Assembly (NCBI GenBank): GCA_964388575.1
Contig: CAYMAZ010000068.1
Location: forward strand, 1 to 6,805
DNA length: 6,805 nucleotides
Origin: CAYMAZ01 sp964388575
GTDB taxonomy: Bacteria > Bacteroidota > Bacteroidia > Bacteroidales > DTU049
Direction: 5' to 3'
In this document: piece by piece, positions 4,949-6,805 of the stretch
How positions within the stretch are numbered: position 1 is the stretch's first letter
Layout of the letters: the number at the start of each line of letters is the position of its first letter
The notes under the pieces: model-generated
Databases searched by the model: none
What the model was told of the DNA's origin: nothing
The model's input: the letters and a program-made list of their open reading frames with translations, nothing else
Translations under genes and position numbers: made by a program

Positions 4949-5840
4949 AAACAATATTTTTCTGTTTCCGGCCTTTGTCCTTAGATATTCTGGCAAAGAA
5001 ACAGAGGTCATTCGTTCGGCAGGGGTCAATCTGACTGAAAAGCTGAAACTTGTATCTGAAATCTGTGATATTGATGTTTCTGACTTTGATTTTGAAAACA
5101 ATAACTACCTGAGTAACGAATTAAAAAATCAACTGATCACATACACCATCAGTTGTTTGTATGCTGATATTCTGGAGTCTCATCATATCAGGCCTGCTTA
5201 TGCAGCAGGATTAAGCATGGGATTATATGCAGCTTTGTATTGCGGAAAAAGTATCGGTTTAGCAGATGGAACCAGACTCATTAAGACTGTTTTTGAGAAA
5301 CTTCAGACACTCACTGATGGAAAAAATTATACGATGCTGAATATTGTCGGCCTTTCTGCTCAGGATCTGATTCAAATCATCAGTGAACATTCATTGCACT
5401 GTGAAATTGTTATTAAAAACGGAAACCATTCTTTTATCATTTCCGGGGAAACAGGTGATATTGTCAAATTGCAGTCATCTGCTCTTGAGGAAGGAGCTCT
5501 GTACACAAACCTTTTTCCGGTGAGTGTCCCCTATCATTCTTCTTATTTATATCATTTTCGGGATGATCTGGCTGAAGTTACTGAGAGCATTGAAATACGT
5601 AGTCCTGAATGCAATATACTTTCTGCTGTTACAGGTGAAATTATCTCAGATGTTAAGCAGATCAAACATGAAATCATCCAAAATCTGATACAACCCATTG
5701 ACTGGAAATCTGCCATGCTTGTTATGAACAACATTCCACACAACAGATTTTTTGAATGTGGCCCGGGCAATAGTATGACAAAAATTTCAAAATTTCTTGG
5801 TGAAGAAATCAAAATCGAACCTATTTTTGAACTTAAATAA
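4938..5840 (+). CDS. FabD/AT-like acyltransferase with altered substrate pocket
   Basis: This 300-aa protein has the length of a malonyl-CoA:ACP transacylase and aligns with it throughout. The nucleophile elbow is AGLSMG with Ser93 (GHSLG in FabD), the catalytic His is His200 in SVPYHSS, and NILSAVTGE, DWKSAM and ECGPGNSMTKI match the late FabD motifs. Key differences are visible. The N-terminal GQGSQ (oxyanion Gln) is replaced by AFVLR, the His before the Ser is Leu92, and the Arg that binds the malonyl carboxylate (Arg117 in E. coli FabD) aligns with Val118 in RLIKTVFEKL. A malonyl or methylmalonyl substrate is therefore unlikely. It may transfer a non-carboxylated acyl group or hydrolyse acyl-ACP, as AT-like acyl hydrolases of trans-AT polyketide systems do. 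The gene overlaps the preceding gene by 11 bases and is the last intact member of the block. Confidence 0.85.
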   Translation: MNPENNIFLFPAFVLRYSGKETEVIRSAGVNLTEKLKLVSEICDIDVSDFDFENNNYLSNELKNQLITYTISCLYADILESHHIRPAYAAGLSMGLYAALYCGKSIGLADGTRLIKTVFEKLQTLTDGKNYTMLNIVGLSAQDLIQIISEHSLHCEIVIKNGNHSFIISGETGDIVKLQSSALEEGALYTNLFPVSVPYHSSYLYHFRDDLAEVTESIEIRSPECNILSAVTGEIISDVKQIKHEIIQNLIQPIDWKSAMLVMNNIPHNRFFECGPGNSMTKISKFLGEEIKIEPIFELK

Positions 5841-5865
5841 TTCCGTTCAACCTGAATTTATTCAT

Positions 5866-6713
5866 ATGAAAAAGTAGTATGTATTGATCTGCATTGGTGC
5901 ATTGACAATGCTTTCATGCGATAAGGAAAGCAAATACGACCCATCAAAAAAGTAAACTTTGAATACCATTTCCTATGGGAATTACAACAGACATAAGTTG
6001 GACATCGTTTTGCCAGAAGACAAAGATCAAAACACGCCAGTTGTGGTTTTTTTCATGGCGGAGCATGGATCTCTGGCAGTAAAGAAGTGTTTACAAATGA
6101 AACAAAAATATTTGCAAATGCAGACATTGCCTGTGCAACCTTTAATTATCGCTATGCTTCAATTCTTTACGACATTCATCATCCCGACCTTCCCGATGAT
6201 ATTAAGCTTGCTGTTGAATTCATCGTGTCCAAATCATACGACTGGGATATTTCATCTGACAGATTTGGCCTTGTTGGACACAGCGCAGGAGGACATCTTT
6301 CTTTAATTACGTCATATACATTAAATAACCAAAAGATCAAAGCCTGTGCTTCCTGGGCAGGACCTGTCAACTTTACTGACACAGATCAGCTCAGTGTGGT
6401 ACTGGCAAAAGAAACCTTTGAAACATATATGGGATTTCCTCTCAATTCTTCTTCGGATACTTTATTGTATCAACAGGCATCCCCCTATTTTACAGTGCAA
6501 AGCACATCAATCCCTACACTCATGATACATGCCACTCAGGATGATGGTGTCCCCTATTCTACTGCACAAAATATGGAACATAAACTTATTGAATCCGGAG
6601 TCATTTTCAAGTTTGTCACTTTGCAGGGAGCAAATCACATTTGGACCGGAAATAATCTTGAAACAGCCCGATTTGAAACTTTACACTGGTTTCAAAGCAA
6701 ACTGAATGAATAG
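5866..6713 (+). pseudogene. decayed lipoprotein alpha/beta hydrolase (esterase/lipase-like)
   Basis: Read as one gene it begins MKK, then a TAG at 5875-5877, then YVLICIGALTMLSC, which is a lipoprotein signal peptide with the lipobox cysteine. A second in-frame stop is TAA at 5953-5955. The frame continues with YGNYNRHKLDIVLPEDKD and PVVVFF, then breaks at a run of seven T (6047-6053). One base earlier the sequence resumes as HGGAWISGSKE, the oxyanion motif of the HSL/BD-FAE esterase group. The rest is intact: GHSAGG nucleophile elbow, DDGVPY with the catalytic Asp, and GANHIW with the catalytic His, ending at TAG 6711-6713. Three separate lesions indicate loss of function. The catalytic part is well preserved, so decay looks recent. 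The original protein was probably a membrane-anchored esterase, placed 25 bases behind the AT gene, but a link to the acyl pathway is not shown. Confidence 0.8.
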
Positions 6714-6779
6714 GACAACGTCAGGTTTTGATTTTATTTTTTATCCCTGTTCACTAGTGTCTACTAAACTCATTTGAAA

Positions 6780-6797
6780 AAACTATTTAAACTATTA
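6780..6797. repeat. 9-bp imperfect tandem repeat at right edge
   Basis: AAACTATTT (6780-6788) is followed directly by AAACTATTA (6789-6797). It lies in the AT-rich, gene-free end of the window (6714-6805), where no terminator stem or coding frame is evident. Probably low-complexity sequence. Confidence 0.4.
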
Positions 6798-6805
6798 ATA
6801 ATTAA

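Noticed and set aside
5841..5865. Terminator after the AT gene
   Set aside because: No GC-rich stem followed by a T run is seen in the 25-base gap.
6087..6713. The 208-aa hydrolase frame as a functional gene from GTG 6087
   Set aside because: It would lack the signal peptide, first strands and HGGAW oxyanion motif, all of which are encoded just upstream in a broken frame. Pseudogene is the better reading.
1..6805. CRISPR array, tRNA, rRNA or complete mobile element
   Set aside because: No spaced direct repeats of CRISPR size, no tRNA-like cloverleaf and no transposase or integrase motifs were found by eye.

Overview
The window looks like an accessory stretch of a Bacteroidota chromosome. 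Three things point there. The left edge carries the C-terminal sorting domain of a gliding-motility/type IX secretion cargo protein. The genes lack clear Shine-Dalgarno sites. The best promoter candidate matches the Bacteroidota -33/-7 pattern (TTTG, TAnnTTTG). All supported genes lie on the + strand.

Layout: (1) before 1 to 314, the 3' end of a secreted or surface protein with a type B T9SS sorting domain. (2) 315-682, an AT-rich gene-free gap with a 7-bp tandem repeat, an 8-bp tandem repeat inside a short inverted repeat, and direct CCTATACC repeats. (3) 683-5840, a tightly packed block of eight genes: cobalamin-type radical SAM enzyme, hotdog thioesterase, crotonase-fold enzyme 1, AcpS-like protein 1, crotonase-fold enzyme 2 (short), acyl carrier protein, AcpS-like protein 2, and FabD/AT-like acyltransferase. 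Most junctions overlap or nearly abut. The exception is a 73-bp gap before the ACP gene, which holds a candidate internal promoter. (4) 5866-6713, a decayed lipoprotein alpha/beta-hydrolase gene with two in-frame stops and one frameshift. (5) 6714-6805, AT-rich sequence with no gene seen.

The inferred system: the ACP would be converted to its holo form by one or both AcpS-like proteins and loaded or edited by the AT-like protein. The two crotonase homologues would dehydrate, hydrate or otherwise process an ACP- or CoA-bound acyl chain, the radical SAM enzyme would modify it, and the hotdog thioesterase would release it. The ACP + AT + two-crotonase set recalls the discrete enzymes of trans-AT polyketide clusters, including beta-branching cassettes. 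However, no ketosynthase and no HMG-synthase-like gene is present, so either these act from elsewhere or this is a different acyl-ACP pathway. Several members have altered catalytic positions: the AT has lost the carboxylate-binding Arg and the GQGSQ motif, and the two AcpS-like proteins have lost different halves of the usual motif set. This makes the block a candidate for an undescribed acyl-processing system. The product cannot be read from the sequence.
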